Of a stretch of 64,000 nucleotides of DNA, positions 1-9,573 are shown piece after piece. Where the stretch lies: positions 17,104 through 81,103 of the forward strand of contig JAWKZG010000023.1 in assembly GCA_041396125.1 (NCBI GenBank), written 5' to 3'. This DNA comes from JAWKZG01 sp041396125. GTDB lineage: Bacteria > Pseudomonadota > Gammaproteobacteria > Competibacterales > Competibacteraceae. Position numbers and translations under genes: made by a program. Positions within the stretch are counted from its first letter, which is position 1. Every line of letters starts with the position of its first letter. The notes beneath the pieces were generated by a model. That model was not told the DNA's origin, made no database searches, and was given only the letters and a program-made list of their open reading frames with translations.

Positions 1-2225
1 AAACGCACTGACGACCGCCGGCGGTGCTCCGATAGCTCCCGCCTCGCCGGCCCCTTTGATACCTAAAGGATTGGTGGTACAGGGAACATTATGCATACTG
101 AAATGGATGCTCGGTACCGTATCGGCGCGAGGCATGGTGTAATCCATAAACGACCCGGTCAGCAACTGGCCAGACTCATCGTACAAACCGCACTCATAGA
201 TCGCCTGCCCCACCCCCTGAGCAATACCGCCGTGAACTTGCCCGGTCAGCAATAAAGGATTGATGACTGCGCCAAAATCATCCATCACGGTGTAATTAAC
301 AATCGTCGCCACCCCGGTGGCCGGATCGATTTCCAGCTCGCAGATATGGCAGCCGTTCGGATAAGTCGCTTCCGGCGGTGTAAACGACCCTTCCGCATCC
401 AGACCGGGTTCCATTCCCTGCGGCAACTGGCTGCTGTCACGGGCGGCGCGGGCAACCGCAAATAAATCCAGCCGGCGGTCGGTGCCGGCAATGCTGAACT
501 GGCCATCGCTGAATTCAATATCAGCTGCTGCGGCTTCCAGCAAATGCGCCGCGATCCTGCTGCCCTTGTCGATCACGTGCTCGGCGGCATTGGCGACGGC
601 GGCACCACCAACGGGCACCGAGCGCGAACCACCGGTAAAGCCCGCCGGTGTACGGTCGGTATCACCCTGTACCACTTTGATCTGATCAGCATCCACGCCC
701 AGGCGCTCGGACAGAATCTGGATAAACGAGGTTTCGTGGCCCTGCCCGTTGGATTGGGTGCCACTCAGAATAGTGATGGTGTCGTCGTCATTGAACACCA
801 CCCTGGCTGGCAGGGGCGTACCGCCGCCACAACGCTCGATATAGGTCGATATGCCGATACCGCGCAGCATACCGCGGGAACGGGCCTGATGACGGCGCTG
901 TTCGAATCCTTCCCAGTCTGCCGCAGCCATTGCTGCATCCATAATGGCCTCGAAAGTACCACTGTCATACACATTGCCCAGTGCTGTTTTAAACGGCATT
1001 TGCGTTGGCTGGATGAAATTGCGCCGACGGATTTCATCCGGACTCAGGCCCAGTTCCCGCCCGACTACATCGATCACCCGCTCAATGACATAGGTCGCCT
1101 CCGGCCGACCCGCGCCACGATAGGCATCTACTGGCGTGGTATTGGTCATGACGCCTTTGACATTGACGTAAATATGCGGCACAAGATAGCAGCCGGACAA
1201 CATATTGGTACCGCAATCGGTCGGGATGAACGGCCCGAAATTGGACAGATAAGCGCCCATATTGGCGTAGGTCGTCACCCGCAGGGCCTGAATCACACCG
1301 TGTCCGTCCAGTGCGGCTTCAGCCATGCTGACATTATCCCGACCATGCACATCACTGACGAAGGCATCCGAGCGTTCCGGGGTGTAGCGCACCGCTCGTT
1401 TGAGTTTGCGCGAAGCCCACACCGCCAATACGCTTTCATGATAGACAAACACCTTCATCCCGAAACCGCCGCCGACATCGGTGGTCACGCAACGCAGTTT
1501 TTCTTTGGGAATATGCAGAATGGTCTCAGCAATCGGCCCTGAATGAAAGACGGCCCCTGGGTGGAACTGTATAACGTACTGCGATCCGAGGCGGTGTCGT
1601 AATCGGCAAGTACAGCCCGTGTTTCCATCGAATTGGCGATGATACGGTTATTCACCAGTTCGACCTTAACGGTGCGCGCTGCGCTGGCAAACACCTTATC
1701 GACAGCAGCCTGGTCGCCTTTTTCCCAGTCAAAAATAATGTTATTGGGGCTGTGTTCCCACAGCTGCGGCTGGCCCGGACGGGTCGCCCCCACGGTATCG
1801 GTGGCCGCGTCCAGCGGTGTGTAATCAATATCGACCAGCTCGGCTGCATCGCGGGCCTGATTCAGGGTTTCAGCGACAATCAATACCACCGGCTCACCGA
1901 CATAGCGCACCCGTTGCTGCGCCAGCATCGGCCAGGGCGTATCGCCACGCTCGCTGCCATCCCGGCTGGTGATCGGGATCATGCACGGCATCAGACCCAG
2001 ACCGTCAGCAGCAACATCCGCGCCGGTCAACACCAGCTGCACGCCCGGTGCGTTTTGGGCGGCCGTGGTGTCCCGAATTTTCAGATCGGCATGGGCATAA
2101 GGTGAGCGCAGAATAAACATCCGCGCTGCGTTGACCGCTGGCAGATCGTCCGTGTAGCGCCCCTGACCGGTAATCAGGCGCAAGTCTTCGACTCGGGTTA
2201 CGGCTTGTCCTATTCCGAATTTCAT
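1..2225 (-). pseudogene. CoxL-like molybdopterin-binding subunit of the xanthine dehydrogenase family, frameshifted and cut by the window edge
   Basis: Large molybdenum-cofactor subunit of a CO dehydrogenase/xanthine dehydrogenase-type hydroxylase. The N-terminal part reads MKFGIGQAVTRVEDLRLITG in one frame from 2225 to about 1557. The frame then runs out (stop at 1485), but the protein continues one frame over from about 1554 down to base 1, starting AVFHSGPIAETILHIP and passing through GGGFGMK, the active-site loop AYRGAGR and the C-terminal GIKGAGEAG with its conserved Glu. One missing G in the GGGG run at 1554-1557 explains the shift. AYRGAGR is typical of form II (non-CO-oxidising) CoxL relatives; form I has AYRCSFR. 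The C-terminus and partner FAD and Fe-S subunits would lie beyond the window start. Substrate unknown. An AGAAC/GGAG-type ribosome site precedes the ATG. Confidence 0.85.
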
Positions 2226-2298
2226 GATGCGGTTCTCCGGTTAAGTGTTGCTGATAGCAGCTGCTGATTGGGCCTGCGCAAACTTGATTTATTATTTT

Positions 2299-2841
2299 TC
2301 ATGGCGCAGATAGCCATTTTTCTGCCATGCGCAGCATAGAGGTTTCGTTGGTTTTTTCCGCCAGCCGCGAGATCTCGACCCATTCCAGCGCTTTCGATTC
2401 CGCGCTCAGGGTGTAGTCCTCCGAGTCGACGGTCTGCAGGGCGAAGCGAACATCGTAATGAAAGTGTTCCGGTTCCGCGCCACGCGCCGGAATCGGGTGA
2501 ATATCCAGATCAAAAATCTGCGGGCTGACGACCTGCAGCGTTTGAATGCCGGATTCCTCTCGTGCCTCGGTCAAGGCAACCCGCAGGATATCCGTATCGC
2601 CATCGGCATGATCGCCCAGCTGCACCCACAAATCCAGCTTGCGATGGTGGGTCAGCAGGACATGCGTACCGGCCCGATTGACCAGCCAGGCCGAGCCGGT
2701 GACATGGCCGCTTAACTGGCTGCGTTCAAAACAATCGGCATAGGCATCGAGAAAACGGCGAAAGCGCTGTACGCAGTCACTTTCGAGTGGATAGCGGACG
2801 GCATAATCGTCCAGTAAATCGCGCAGGTTTTGTCGGTGCAT
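2299..2841 (-). CDS. NUDIX hydrolase
   Basis: A 180-aa cytoplasmic NUDIX-fold hydrolase, expected to cleave a nucleoside diphosphate linked to another moiety; the exact substrate cannot be read from sequence. The core motif is visible as ALTEAREESGI, preceded by GDHADGDTDILRV, so the catalytic REXXEE-type helix is AREESGI with the two adjacent Glu residues, while the usual first Glu of the Nudix box is replaced by Arg. The preceding WVQLGDHADG strand-loop and the later FHYDVRFAL strand fit the family. It starts six bases after the TraB/GumN stop and is the last gene of a three-gene minus-strand operon (3750-4118, 2848-3741, 2299-2841). Confidence 0.85.
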   Translation of the reverse strand: MHRQNLRDLLDDYAVRYPLESDCVQRFRRFLDAYADCFERSQLSGHVTGSAWLVNRAGTHVLLTHHRKLDLWVQLGDHADGDTDILRVALTEAREESGIQTLQVVSPQIFDLDIHPIPARGAEPEHFHYDVRFALQTVDSEDYTLSAESKALEWVEISRLAEKTNETSMLRMAEKWLSAP

Positions 2842-2847
2842 CGGGCT

Positions 2848-3741
2848 TTACAAACGCTCGACCTGATAACCTTGCGCGCGCAAGACGTCCACCACACTGC
2901 CAGCACCGATCAAATGTCCTGCACCCACCACGACAAAGGGCTTGCCGCCCTGCTCCAGCAATTCGGCAGTACGCGCTGCCATGGCCTGATTGCGATCATA
3001 TAGCAACACCTGCTGCACCCGCTGCAAACCGGGTTTTTCAGCAAACCAGCCGTTGATCAGCTTATCCATGGCCTCCAGTTCGCCCTGCCGCCAGTTATTT
3101 GCCAGCTGCTCGGCCTGCGCGCGGGCCTGTTCGAAATCCAGCAGGGTTTCCGTCAAAAGTGCGACCTGCTCCTGTTCACTGAGCTGATCGAGCAGCATGA
3201 TCTGGCCTTCGAAGGTTTCCAGCTCCACGACCTGTTTGGCCTGCTGGTGGGCGCGCTCCAGAAAATGCAGGTCCACACCCAGTTTTTCGCTATATCCCAG
3301 ATCCTGATATAAACGCTGGCTCAGCGTCATGAACGCCAGCCAGGGTTTTTGCCGCTGCAAATACTCGATGGGCAGACCGAGATCCTCGCCGAAGCGAACC
3401 AGCAAAGCCCAGCTGTCATCATCCAGGTGCTGGCGCAGACTCTGTTCCGGTTGCGGGTACAGCCCTTGCGCAATAATCAGACGGCTGGCCGCCACAGCAT
3501 CGATCGCGGTCAGATCAATTTCCACCACCAGCATATCGCTGGCGGCAAAGGCCTGTTCGACCACAGCCGGCATCGGATACATGGCTGCGGTGCCAAAGTG
3601 AAACGAGCCCAGCAGATAGGCACGCTGACCGTTCGCGCTCACCTGCCACAGCGGCGGGCGATCAATTTTAGCCTCGGCCCAGAGCGCGCCGGGCAATACC
3701 AGCAGGGCGCTGAGTAACATACGGGTTATGCGTGCAAACAC
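2848..3741 (-). CDS. TraB/GumN family protein, exported
   Basis: A 297-aa protein of the TraB/GumN family, a metalloprotease-like fold related to haem-binding and Tiki proteins; its bacterial role is poorly defined. An N-terminal signal peptide (MFARITRMLLSALLVLPGALWAEA) predicts a periplasmic location. The two family hallmarks are visible: LLGSFHFG near residue 45 (GxH motif) and VVGAGHLIGAGSV near residue 275 (the second GxxH motif), plus the central helix ending in ELETFEGQ. The start is GTG at 3741 with AGGAG just upstream. It lies 8 bases after the Mth938-like gene and 6 bases before the NUDIX gene, so the three are probably cotranscribed. Confidence 0.88.
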   Translation of the reverse strand: MFARITRMLLSALLVLPGALWAEAKIDRPPLWQVSANGQRAYLLGSFHFGTAAMYPMPAVVEQAFAASDMLVVEIDLTAIDAVAASRLIIAQGLYPQPEQSLRQHLDDDSWALLVRFGEDLGLPIEYLQRQKPWLAFMTLSQRLYQDLGYSEKLGVDLHFLERAHQQAKQVVELETFEGQIMLLDQLSEQEQVALLTETLLDFEQARAQAEQLANNWRQGELEAMDKLINGWFAEKPGLQRVQQVLLYDRNQAMAARTAELLEQGGKPFVVVGAGHLIGAGSVVDVLRAQGYQVERL

Positions 3742-3749
3742 AGCAACTC

Positions 3750-4118
3750 CTAAATCATTAATAATGCCGCGATGACCTGACGGCCTTCCGCGACAACAAT
3801 ATTATAGGTGCGACAGGCCGCACCGGTGTCCATCACTTCCACGCCGATGCCACGTTCCAGCAAAGGACGCAACAACGCGGGGGCAGGAAACTGCTGCCGG
3901 GCACCTGTGCCAAGAATCACTATTTCCGGTGCCTGCTCGGCCAGTTCGGCAAAATGCTCGGGTGCGAGCTGATCAAATTGCTGTGGCGCCCAGGCCGTCA
4001 GCTCACGCGCGCTGATCAGCACACTGGCGCTGATCTCCTGCTGGCCCACACGCACACTACCCTCCTGGTAGGCATGAATCATATTCGTCCCATCATTGAA
4101 ATCGAGGCTTAACCGCAT
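3750..4118 (-). CDS. Mth938-like (DUF498/NDUFAF3 family) protein
   Basis: A 122-aa single-domain protein of the Mth938-like fold. The conserved core VILGTGARQQFPAP and the C-terminal EVMDTGAACRTYNIVVAEGR match this family, whose human relative NDUFAF3 helps assemble respiratory complex I; the bacterial role is not established. It is first in a minus-strand operon with TraB/GumN and NUDIX genes and is divergent from plsB. The 259-base gap to plsB (4119-4377) must hold both promoters, but I could not pick out convincing -35/-10 pairs. Confidence 0.85.
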   Translation of the reverse strand: MRLSLDFNDGTNMIHAYQEGSVRVGQQEISASVLISARELTAWAPQQFDQLAPEHFAELAEQAPEIVILGTGARQQFPAPALLRPLLERGIGVEVMDTGAACRTYNIVVAEGRQVIAALLMI

Positions 4119-4377
4119 AACACTATCCTGTCTGTACTGACTGACGCTACCGGCATGGGCTGCGTCATTACGCTTGTCATGAATGATATCTCCCGCGCAG
4201 CAGGCATTAATAAAACCACTTCGCTATAGACTACTGAGGCTGCCGGGTCGATTTTGTTCAGGGTATTTTTTTCGGATATTTTTAGAGATTCTTTTAAAAC
4301 AACCGACCGGCTGGCGCTGTTCATTGTTTGTTACAATCCGGCCCTATCATCGCTCTTGCGCTGCCCATTATAAGTGT

Positions 4378-6822
4378 ATGCAAAAATTACTGAATCCTTT
4401 CCTCACACTGCAACGCAAGCTGTTAAGCGCCTGGGTCAAGACCACCGTGCTACCGGGCGATATTGACACTCTCGGCTTATCGCCGCCGCTATTTTATATC
4501 CTCGAAACCCGCTCGCTGTCGAATCTGCTGGTACTGGAGCAACAATGCATCGAGCTGGGACTGCCACGCCCTACCCAGACCTTGCAGTACGGCTCGCTGC
4601 AACTGCCCCGCGCCGCCTCGACGCTGCGCCAGCGCCCCAGTCTATGGCAACGCAAGCCCGGCCCGCTGAATTATTCTCAAACCCTGCGAGCATTATTCGA
4701 ATACGCCCGACAACACCCGCAGGCGGATCTGCAACTGGTGCCGGTAACGCTGTTCTGGGGGCGGCAGCCGGACAAGGATCACGGCTGGTTCAAACTGTTA
4801 TTTACCGATAGCTGGAGCAAGGTCGGACGCCTGCGCAAGTTTTTTATCATACTGGCACATGGCCGCGATACCTGGCTGCAATTCAGTCAGCCGGTTTCGC
4901 TGCAGGCTTTCAGCGACCCCGATATCGATATTGACAAGAATATCCGCAAGCTGTCGCGGGTACTGCGGGTGCATTTCCGCCAGCTGCGCAGTGCGGCCAT
5001 CGGGCCGGAGCTGTCTAACCGACAGACCGTAGTCGAGCAGGTTCTGGCTGCGCCCAATGTGCGTCAGGCGATCCAGTCCGAGATGCAGGAACAGGGCCTG
5101 AGCGCCACCCGCGCCACCGCCCAGGCGCGCCGTTACGTCGATGAGATCGCGGCGGATTTTTCCTACCCGTTTATTCTGCTGATGCGCCGCGTACTGCGCC
5201 GCTTATGGGATCGCCTGTATAACGGTGTTGTGGTCCATCACAGCGAGTCACTGCGACAGATCGCGCCGGGCCACACCGTAGTGTATCTGCCCTGTCATCG
5301 CAGCCATATCGATTATCTTTTGCTGTCCTATGTGCTGGATGAAGAAGGCCTGGCGATACCTTATATTGCTGCCGGCCTGAACCTGAACATCCCGCTGATC
5401 GGCCCCTGGCTGCGACGTGGCGGTGCGTTTTTCCTGCGCCGCAGTTTTCGAGGCAAGCCGCTTTACCGGGCGGTCTTTCATGCTTATCTGTCGCAGATGC
5501 TGACCCGCGGCACAGCGCTGGAGTATTTCATCGAAGGCGGCCGCAGCCGCACCGGCCGTTCGCTGCCACCCAAACTCGGCATGCTGGACATGACGGTACG
5601 CAGTTTTTTGCACCAGCCCAAACGACCCCTGGTGTTTGTACCGGTTTATATCGGTTATGAAAAACTGGTCGAGGGCCGCAGTTATCTGGCCGAACTCAGC
5701 GGTCAGGCCAAGCGCAAGGAATCATTGTCGGGCTTTTTTCGCGGACTGCGGGCCTTGCGCAGTGATTTCGGCCAGGTACACCTGAATTTCGGTGAACCCT
5801 TAAACCTGGGCGACTATCTGGATCATTTTCAGGCCGACTGGCGCCAGCACGCTTATCCGCTGGCAGAGCGACCTGACTGGCTGCCGCCATTGGTGGATAA
5901 ACTCGCGGCCGAGATCATGCTGCGAATGAACGCCGCCGCCGATGTCAATGCGGTCAACCTGCTGGCGCTGGCCTTGCTGAGCACCCCGAATCAGGCGATG
6001 GACGAACGCGAGCTGAGCGCCAGAATTGACGGCTATCAGCAGCTTTTAGCCACCCTGCCGTATTCGCCCAGGTTTACCCTCAGCGCCCCGGCAAGTCCGG
6101 CAGTGATCGCGCACGGTCTGCAACTGGGCCTGCTGACACGACGCGCCAATCCGCTTGGCGATATTATTCTGGCCCACGAGGAACAGGCTTTATTACTCAG
6201 TTATTTTCGCAATAATGTGCTGCATATTATAGCTATGCCGGGCTTACTGGCCTGCTGCCTGCGTGGTCAGGCCCACCGCGAGACCGAGATTCAGCACCTG
6301 ACCGAGCTGGCTTATCCATTTTTACAAAGTGAGTTATTTCTGCCCTGGCAGCGCGATGAATTGCCGGCTGTCGTCACCCAGGCTTTGCAAGCGATGCAGC
6401 AACAGGGACTGGTCGAACACAGTGCTGCTGGCTGGCGGACGGCCTATGGCAATCCGCATCTGCACAGTCTGGCGGACAGTATCAGCCCGATGCTGGAACG
6501 CTATTACCTGACCACCACGGTGTTACTCCAGGCCGGTTCCGGGCAGTTACAGCAGATGCAGCTCGAACAGCGCAGTCAGCAGCTGGCCCAGCGTATGGCT
6601 TTATTATTTGGCCTGCGCACGCCGGATTATTACGACCGCAGTCTGTTTCATACGTTTCTGCAAACGCTGCAGCAAACCGGACTCGTGCAATCGGATCAGG
6701 ACGGACGGCTTTGTTTCGCCGCTGACATCGCCCAGACCTATCGCCCGCTATGGCAATTGCTCAGCCCGCCGATACGCCACAGCATCGCCAGCCTGACCGG
6801 CGGCCAGAACGTCTGCCCGTAA
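4378..6822 (+). CDS. plsB: Glycerol-3-phosphate 1-O-acyltransferase PlsB
   Basis: Inner-membrane enzyme that acylates sn-glycerol 3-phosphate at position 1, the first step of phospholipid synthesis. From the ATG at 4378 the protein is 814 aa, against about 807 in E. coli. Acyltransferase block I is PCHRSHIDYLLLSYVL with the catalytic His near 307 and Asp near 312. Block II is GGAFFLRRSF, block III is EGGRSRTGR near residue 386, and block IV is FVPVYIGYEKLVEG. The reading frame stays open upstream to an ATG at 4183, but those extra 65 residues do not resemble PlsB, so the internal start beginning MQKLLNPFLTLQRK is preferred. It is monocistronic or leads into the small gene at 6898. Confidence 0.96.
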   Translation: MQKLLNPFLTLQRKLLSAWVKTTVLPGDIDTLGLSPPLFYILETRSLSNLLVLEQQCIELGLPRPTQTLQYGSLQLPRAASTLRQRPSLWQRKPGPLNYSQTLRALFEYARQHPQADLQLVPVTLFWGRQPDKDHGWFKLLFTDSWSKVGRLRKFFIILAHGRDTWLQFSQPVSLQAFSDPDIDIDKNIRKLSRVLRVHFRQLRSAAIGPELSNRQTVVEQVLAAPNVRQAIQSEMQEQGLSATRATAQARRYVDEIAADFSYPFILLMRRVLRRLWDRLYNGVVVHHSESLRQIAPGHTVVYLPCHRSHIDYLLLSYVLDEEGLAIPYIAAGLNLNIPLIGPWLRRGGAFFLRRSFRGKPLYRAVFHAYLSQMLTRGTALEYFIEGGRSRTGRSLPPKLGMLDMTVRSFLHQPKRPLVFVPVYIGYEKLVEGRSYLAELSGQAKRKESLSGFFRGLRALRSDFGQVHLNFGEPLNLGDYLDHFQADWRQHAYPLAERPDWLPPLVDKLAAEIMLRMNAAADVNAVNLLALALLSTPNQAMDERELSARIDGYQQLLATLPYSPRFTLSAPASPAVIAHGLQLGLLTRRANPLGDIILAHEEQALLLSYFRNNVLHIIAMPGLLACCLRGQAHRETEIQHLTELAYPFLQSELFLPWQRDELPAVVTQALQAMQQQGLVEHSAAGWRTAYGNPHLHSLADSISPMLERYYLTTTVLLQAGSGQLQQMQLEQRSQQLAQRMALLFGLRTPDYYDRSLFHTFLQTLQQTGLVQSDQDGRLCFAADIAQTYRPLWQLLSPPIRHSIASLTGGQNVCP

Positions 6823-6897
6823 TGCTTGCCCATAATGCTTGCCCGGGGCAGTTTCGCTCGTTAGGATGCAGATTCAACTCAAACCGTGCAGACTCTT

Positions 6898-7188
6898 ATG
6901 CTCGACACCTTGCAAAAAGAATCCTGGCAGCCCTTGCTCAATCAGACTTTCGATTGCAACACTGCGGCCGAGCCGATCCGCTTCGAACTACTTGAAATCA
7001 CTGGCATGGGTAGTAAACCGGGTGCCAAGCGCGAACCCTATTCGCTGGTTTTTCGCGGTCCTGCCGAGCCCGTTCTGGAACAGGGTATTGTTCCGTTGAC
7101 GCATGCCCAGCTGGGTAATCTCGAGATCTTTCTGGTGCCGATCGGGCCGGATTCGCAAGGCATGTGTTACGAGGCGGTATTTACCTGA
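6898..7188 (+). CDS. DUF6916-like small protein, cytoplasmic form
   Basis: A 96-aa protein (starting at the ATG at 6898; an in-frame GTG at 6886 is an alternative). The pattern FELLEITGMG, then EPYSLVFRGPAEPVLEQG, then LGNLEIFLVPIGPD and a C-terminal YEAVFT matches the small DUF6916 family as I remember it. That family usually sits beside tail-collar (microcystin-dependent) proteins; here the collar genes are about 3 kb away. Molecular function is unknown. No signal peptide. Its last 8 bases overlap the end of a convergent gene at 7181 that carries the same domain plus a signal peptide, so the two look like tail-to-tail paralogues. Confidence 0.75.
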   Translation: MLDTLQKESWQPLLNQTFDCNTAAEPIRFELLEITGMGSKPGAKREPYSLVFRGPAEPVLEQGIVPLTHAQLGNLEIFLVPIGPDSQGMCYEAVFT

Positions 7189-7561
7189 GCAGGTTAAAGT
7201 CCACCCGATACCAGCGCTGGCTGGTGCTGTCTGCAATCGGCTCAAGCCAGAGCCGGAACACACCGGATTGCGGGTGTTGGAATTTATAGCTGTTTGTATC
7301 CAGCTTATAATCGGTCGGACCACTGAAATACAGCTTGAATTGCTCCACTTTTGCATCAATCTGATCAACATCAATGCTTTCCAGTTTGAGTTCAATAACC
7401 CGCCCCAGACCTTCCCCGCCCCAGACCCGGAAGCTCTCACCTATATAAGCCTTGAACTGCTCGTAAGAATAAGGCGCGACCAGTGCCTGCCGGACACTGT
7501 CAGCCACGACCAGAGGCGCTGTCAGCAACCAGCACACCAGCACCGTACTGAGCGACCTAAT
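7181..7561 (-). CDS. DUF6916-like small exported protein, unusual start
   Basis: A protein of about 126 aa whose mature part aligns with its convergent neighbour: ESFRVWGGEGLGRVIELKLE, EQFKLYFSGPTDYKLDTNSY, then FRLWLEPIADS and a terminal YRVDFN. The N-terminus RSLSTVLVCWLLTAPLVVADS is a good Sec signal peptide, but no ATG, GTG or TTG precedes its charged end. The natural start position is ATT at 7561, which shares one base with the TAG of the upstream GNAT gene, much like a TAATG overlap. Other options are GTG codons inside the hydrophobic stretch, which would damage the signal, or a sequence error. Function unknown. Confidence 0.65.
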   Translation of the reverse strand: MRSLSTVLVCWLLTAPLVVADSVRQALVAPYSYEQFKAYIGESFRVWGGEGLGRVIELKLESIDVDQIDAKVEQFKLYFSGPTDYKLDTNSYKFQHPQSGVFRLWLEPIADSTSQRWYRVDFNLLR

Positions 7562-8028
7562 CGCGCCATTCCATGAATAAATAAACACCTTTATCCTCCA
7601 GCTGACGAAACCCCAGGCGTTGATAAAGCCGCAGGGCCGGATTGAAATGTTCAACATGTATACGCACGGCCTTACCCTGGCTGGCTGCCTGGGCCAGAAT
7701 GTCGTGCAGCAATTGCGTGCCCAGCCCCTTATTACGGTGCTCGGGCAGTAGTGCGATATCGATCAGACGGTATTCATCGTCCCACTGATCCAGATACAAA
7801 CGCCCGATAGCCTGCCTGTTCTGCAGGATCAGGTCAAATCGGGCGCTCGGATAATGGGTTTGATAATGCGCATGCTGGGCGCGGAACTGCAAAGCCGGAA
7901 ATCTGCAATCTGCTCTGGCTCCAGCCGCTCAAGGCCATTTCATCGGCCCGCGTACTGGCGTAAAGTGCTTGCAGAAACGGCAGATCGGCGTCACTAATCG
8001 GTCGAAATTCAAGCGTCTGTTCTGGCAT
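7557..8028 (-). pseudogene. GNAT family N-acetyltransferase, split by two single-base losses
   Basis: A GNAT acetyltransferase of about 157 aa once its frame is repaired. The N-terminus is MPEQTLEFRPISDADLPFLQ from the ATG at 8028. The acetyl-CoA binding segment is ALLPEHRNKGLGTQLLHDIL (R/Q-x-x-G-x-G/A core), and the end is LYQRLGFRQLEDKGVYLFME. Around 7895-7915 the frame breaks. The intact reading would be GWSQEQIADFPALQFRAQ, which needs one extra G in a GG pair and one extra T in a TTTT run. Both losses are in homopolymers and within about 20 bases of each other, which suggests sequence error as much as decay. The substrate cannot be named. Confidence 0.8.
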
Positions 8029-8075
8029 GGATAGTCTTGTTGTTGGTCTTGGCCTCTGTTTCAAAAATACCATTC

Positions 8076-8126
8076 CCCGTTGCACGGCGCCCGTTGCACG
8101 GCGCCCGTTGCACGGCACCCGTTGCA
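8076..8126. repeat. 14-bp tandem repeat, about 3.6 units
   Basis: The unit CCCGTTGCACGGCG occurs at 8076-8089, 8090-8103 and 8104-8117 (last base A), followed by a partial unit to 8126. It lies between the start of the GNAT gene and the end of the STN/HEAT gene and codes for nothing I recognise. Copy number may vary between strains. Confidence 0.9.
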
Positions 8127-8145
8127 TAGCTTTTGAAACCGCTTA

Positions 8146-9072
8146 TTAATTTGCAGCCATAAGATTAATCATGGCGAACTCACGGATACTGCGATCACGG
8201 TCTTGTACAGCAACCTGTAAAAACCCGTCCACCGCTTCACTGCGCGGTTGCATTGCCAGCGTGGCAACCGCTTGTGCGCGCACATTACGGTCGGCTTCAT
8301 TAAACAGCACTTGACCCAGCAGAGGCACCGCACGTTCGCCGGCGACAAAGCCCAGCATATTGATGGTATCAATACGCAATCTGGCATCAGCATCCCCCAG
8401 ACCTGTTTGCAGCACATCAATAGCCGCAGCACTGTCCATAGCAGCGAGTAATTCTACCGATCTGGCACGCACCTGATAATCCGCATCCTGCTGCAGCACC
8501 TGGGCCAGAACCGTCAGCGCCTCGGGGTCAGGCAACTGGTAAAGCTGGTTAAGCGCCGACAGGCGCGAGGCGAGATCAGGCTCTTGCAAGGCCTGTAGCA
8601 ATTCCCGCTGGATCATGCTGTCAGCGCTGTCAGTTGGGGCAGACTGGTGAACAGGTTGATGTTCGGGCGGACTTGCGTGCCGGGTAGCCGTTGACTTCGT
8701 GCTGCCCGAGCCAAAGACCCGCACCGCGCTGATCCGGCGCTCAGTGAAGGCACTGTCGTAAACCAGCATGAAATTGACCTTGTCCAGTAAAGCCCGCACG
8801 CCCTGCTCCAGCGGCATATCAACGATTTGGCCAGGCGTCTGGGTTTGCCCCAGTTCACCGTAAACCGTCACAGCGAAACCGGCTTGTTGCGCAACCGCGA
8901 ACAATACGTCCGCCAGCTCAGCATTGTTCTGGTGTACGGTCAAAAGGCTCTCGTGAATACTGGCCAGTGGTTCATGAGCGATATCAGGCGCGGCAACAGC
9001 GGGCTTTGCAAGCAGTAGTGAAACGATGAAAAAACAGGCAATAAAATCGGCTAAGCAATGCTTATTATTCAT
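8146..9072 (-). CDS. Exported STN-domain plus HEAT-repeat protein (copy 1)
   Basis: A 308-aa protein with an N-terminal signal peptide (ACFFIVSLLLAKPAVAAPD). An STN-like secretin/TonB short N-terminal domain follows at about residues 45-110, seen as ELADVLFAVAQQAGFAVTVY, then MPLEQGVRALLDKVNFMLVY. A Ser/Thr/His-rich linker (about 120-150) leads to HEAT/PBS-lyase-type helical repeats to the end, for example ADYQVRARSVELLAAM, DADARLRIDTINMLGF, RNVRAQAVATLAM and RSIREFAMINLM. STN domains engage envelope machines such as secretins and TonB systems, and HEAT repeats bind proteins, so a periplasmic scaffold role is inferred. A second protein of the same architecture lies at 17943-19091, on the other side of the collar and giant-protein block. 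Confidence 0.8.
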   Translation of the reverse strand: MNNKHCLADFIACFFIVSLLLAKPAVAAPDIAHEPLASIHESLLTVHQNNAELADVLFAVAQQAGFAVTVYGELGQTQTPGQIVDMPLEQGVRALLDKVNFMLVYDSAFTERRISAVRVFGSGSTKSTATRHASPPEHQPVHQSAPTDSADSMIQRELLQALQEPDLASRLSALNQLYQLPDPEALTVLAQVLQQDADYQVRARSVELLAAMDSAAAIDVLQTGLGDADARLRIDTINMLGFVAGERAVPLLGQVLFNEADRNVRAQAVATLAMQPRSEAVDGFLQVAVQDRDRSIREFAMINLMAAN

Positions 9073-9269
9073 AATATTGTGCCTTACGATAGCGTAGTGA
9101 ACATGTTTATATGTTTTTTTAAAGCACAGGCAGTGCCAATTTGAAAATATTGTTATTTACATTATTTTTTTAATACAGGCTAAACAGACCGGCTCACTAT
9201 GGGCCGATTGAACCTCTCCAGCATCCTCATTCCCAATCCGCTATTCCCGCGCTGGCGGGAATCCGGCCC

Positions 9270-9512
9270 CTAAGCCCCCACGCTGTGAATCACCGCATTA
9301 CCGGTGTACGTTACCGCATCACCATCCGATACATTGACGCAGTGGCGGTGGTCAGGATCAGTCCAATAACAGACCTTATAGTCTGATGCGAACTCGACCG
9401 TGGCGATATTGAAGGACAAACCTTCCTGATCACCATGCACCCGATTGGCACCGTATTCGATGGACCAGCTGGCCTTCGACTTGGTGATATTGTTGAGATA
9501 AATTGTTGCCAT
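9270..9512 (-). CDS. Small hypothetical protein of the collar locus
   Basis: An 80-aa protein beginning MATIYLNNITKSKASWSIEY with no signal peptide or membrane helix. It is rich in beta-forming residues and has two Cys and several His/Asp residues in the middle (YKVCYWTDPDHRHCVNV). I do not recognise the family. It is read in the same direction as, and just downstream of, the Tat-signal DUF6916-like gene and the three collar genes, with a purine-rich site before the ATG, so it is probably the last gene of that unit. The 197 bases from 9073 to 9269 are AT-rich and show nothing clear. Confidence 0.6.
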   Translation of the reverse strand: MATIYLNNITKSKASWSIEYGANRVHGDQEGLSFNIATVEFASDYKVCYWTDPDHRHCVNVSDGDAVTYTGNAVIHSVGA

Positions 9513-9573
9513 TTTGCAGCCTCTTTGATCAGGGCGCAGGCTAAACGGAGGGTGTTGTGCCTGCCCGTTTCAC

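Noticed and set aside
544..1542. 332-codon open frame on the plus strand
   Set aside because: It is the antisense shadow of the CoxL-like gene, whose minus-strand translation shows clear molybdenum-site motifs.
4183..4377. N-terminal extension of PlsB by 65 residues
   Set aside because: The extra residues do not match PlsB, and the internal start gives the usual length and catalytic residue numbering.
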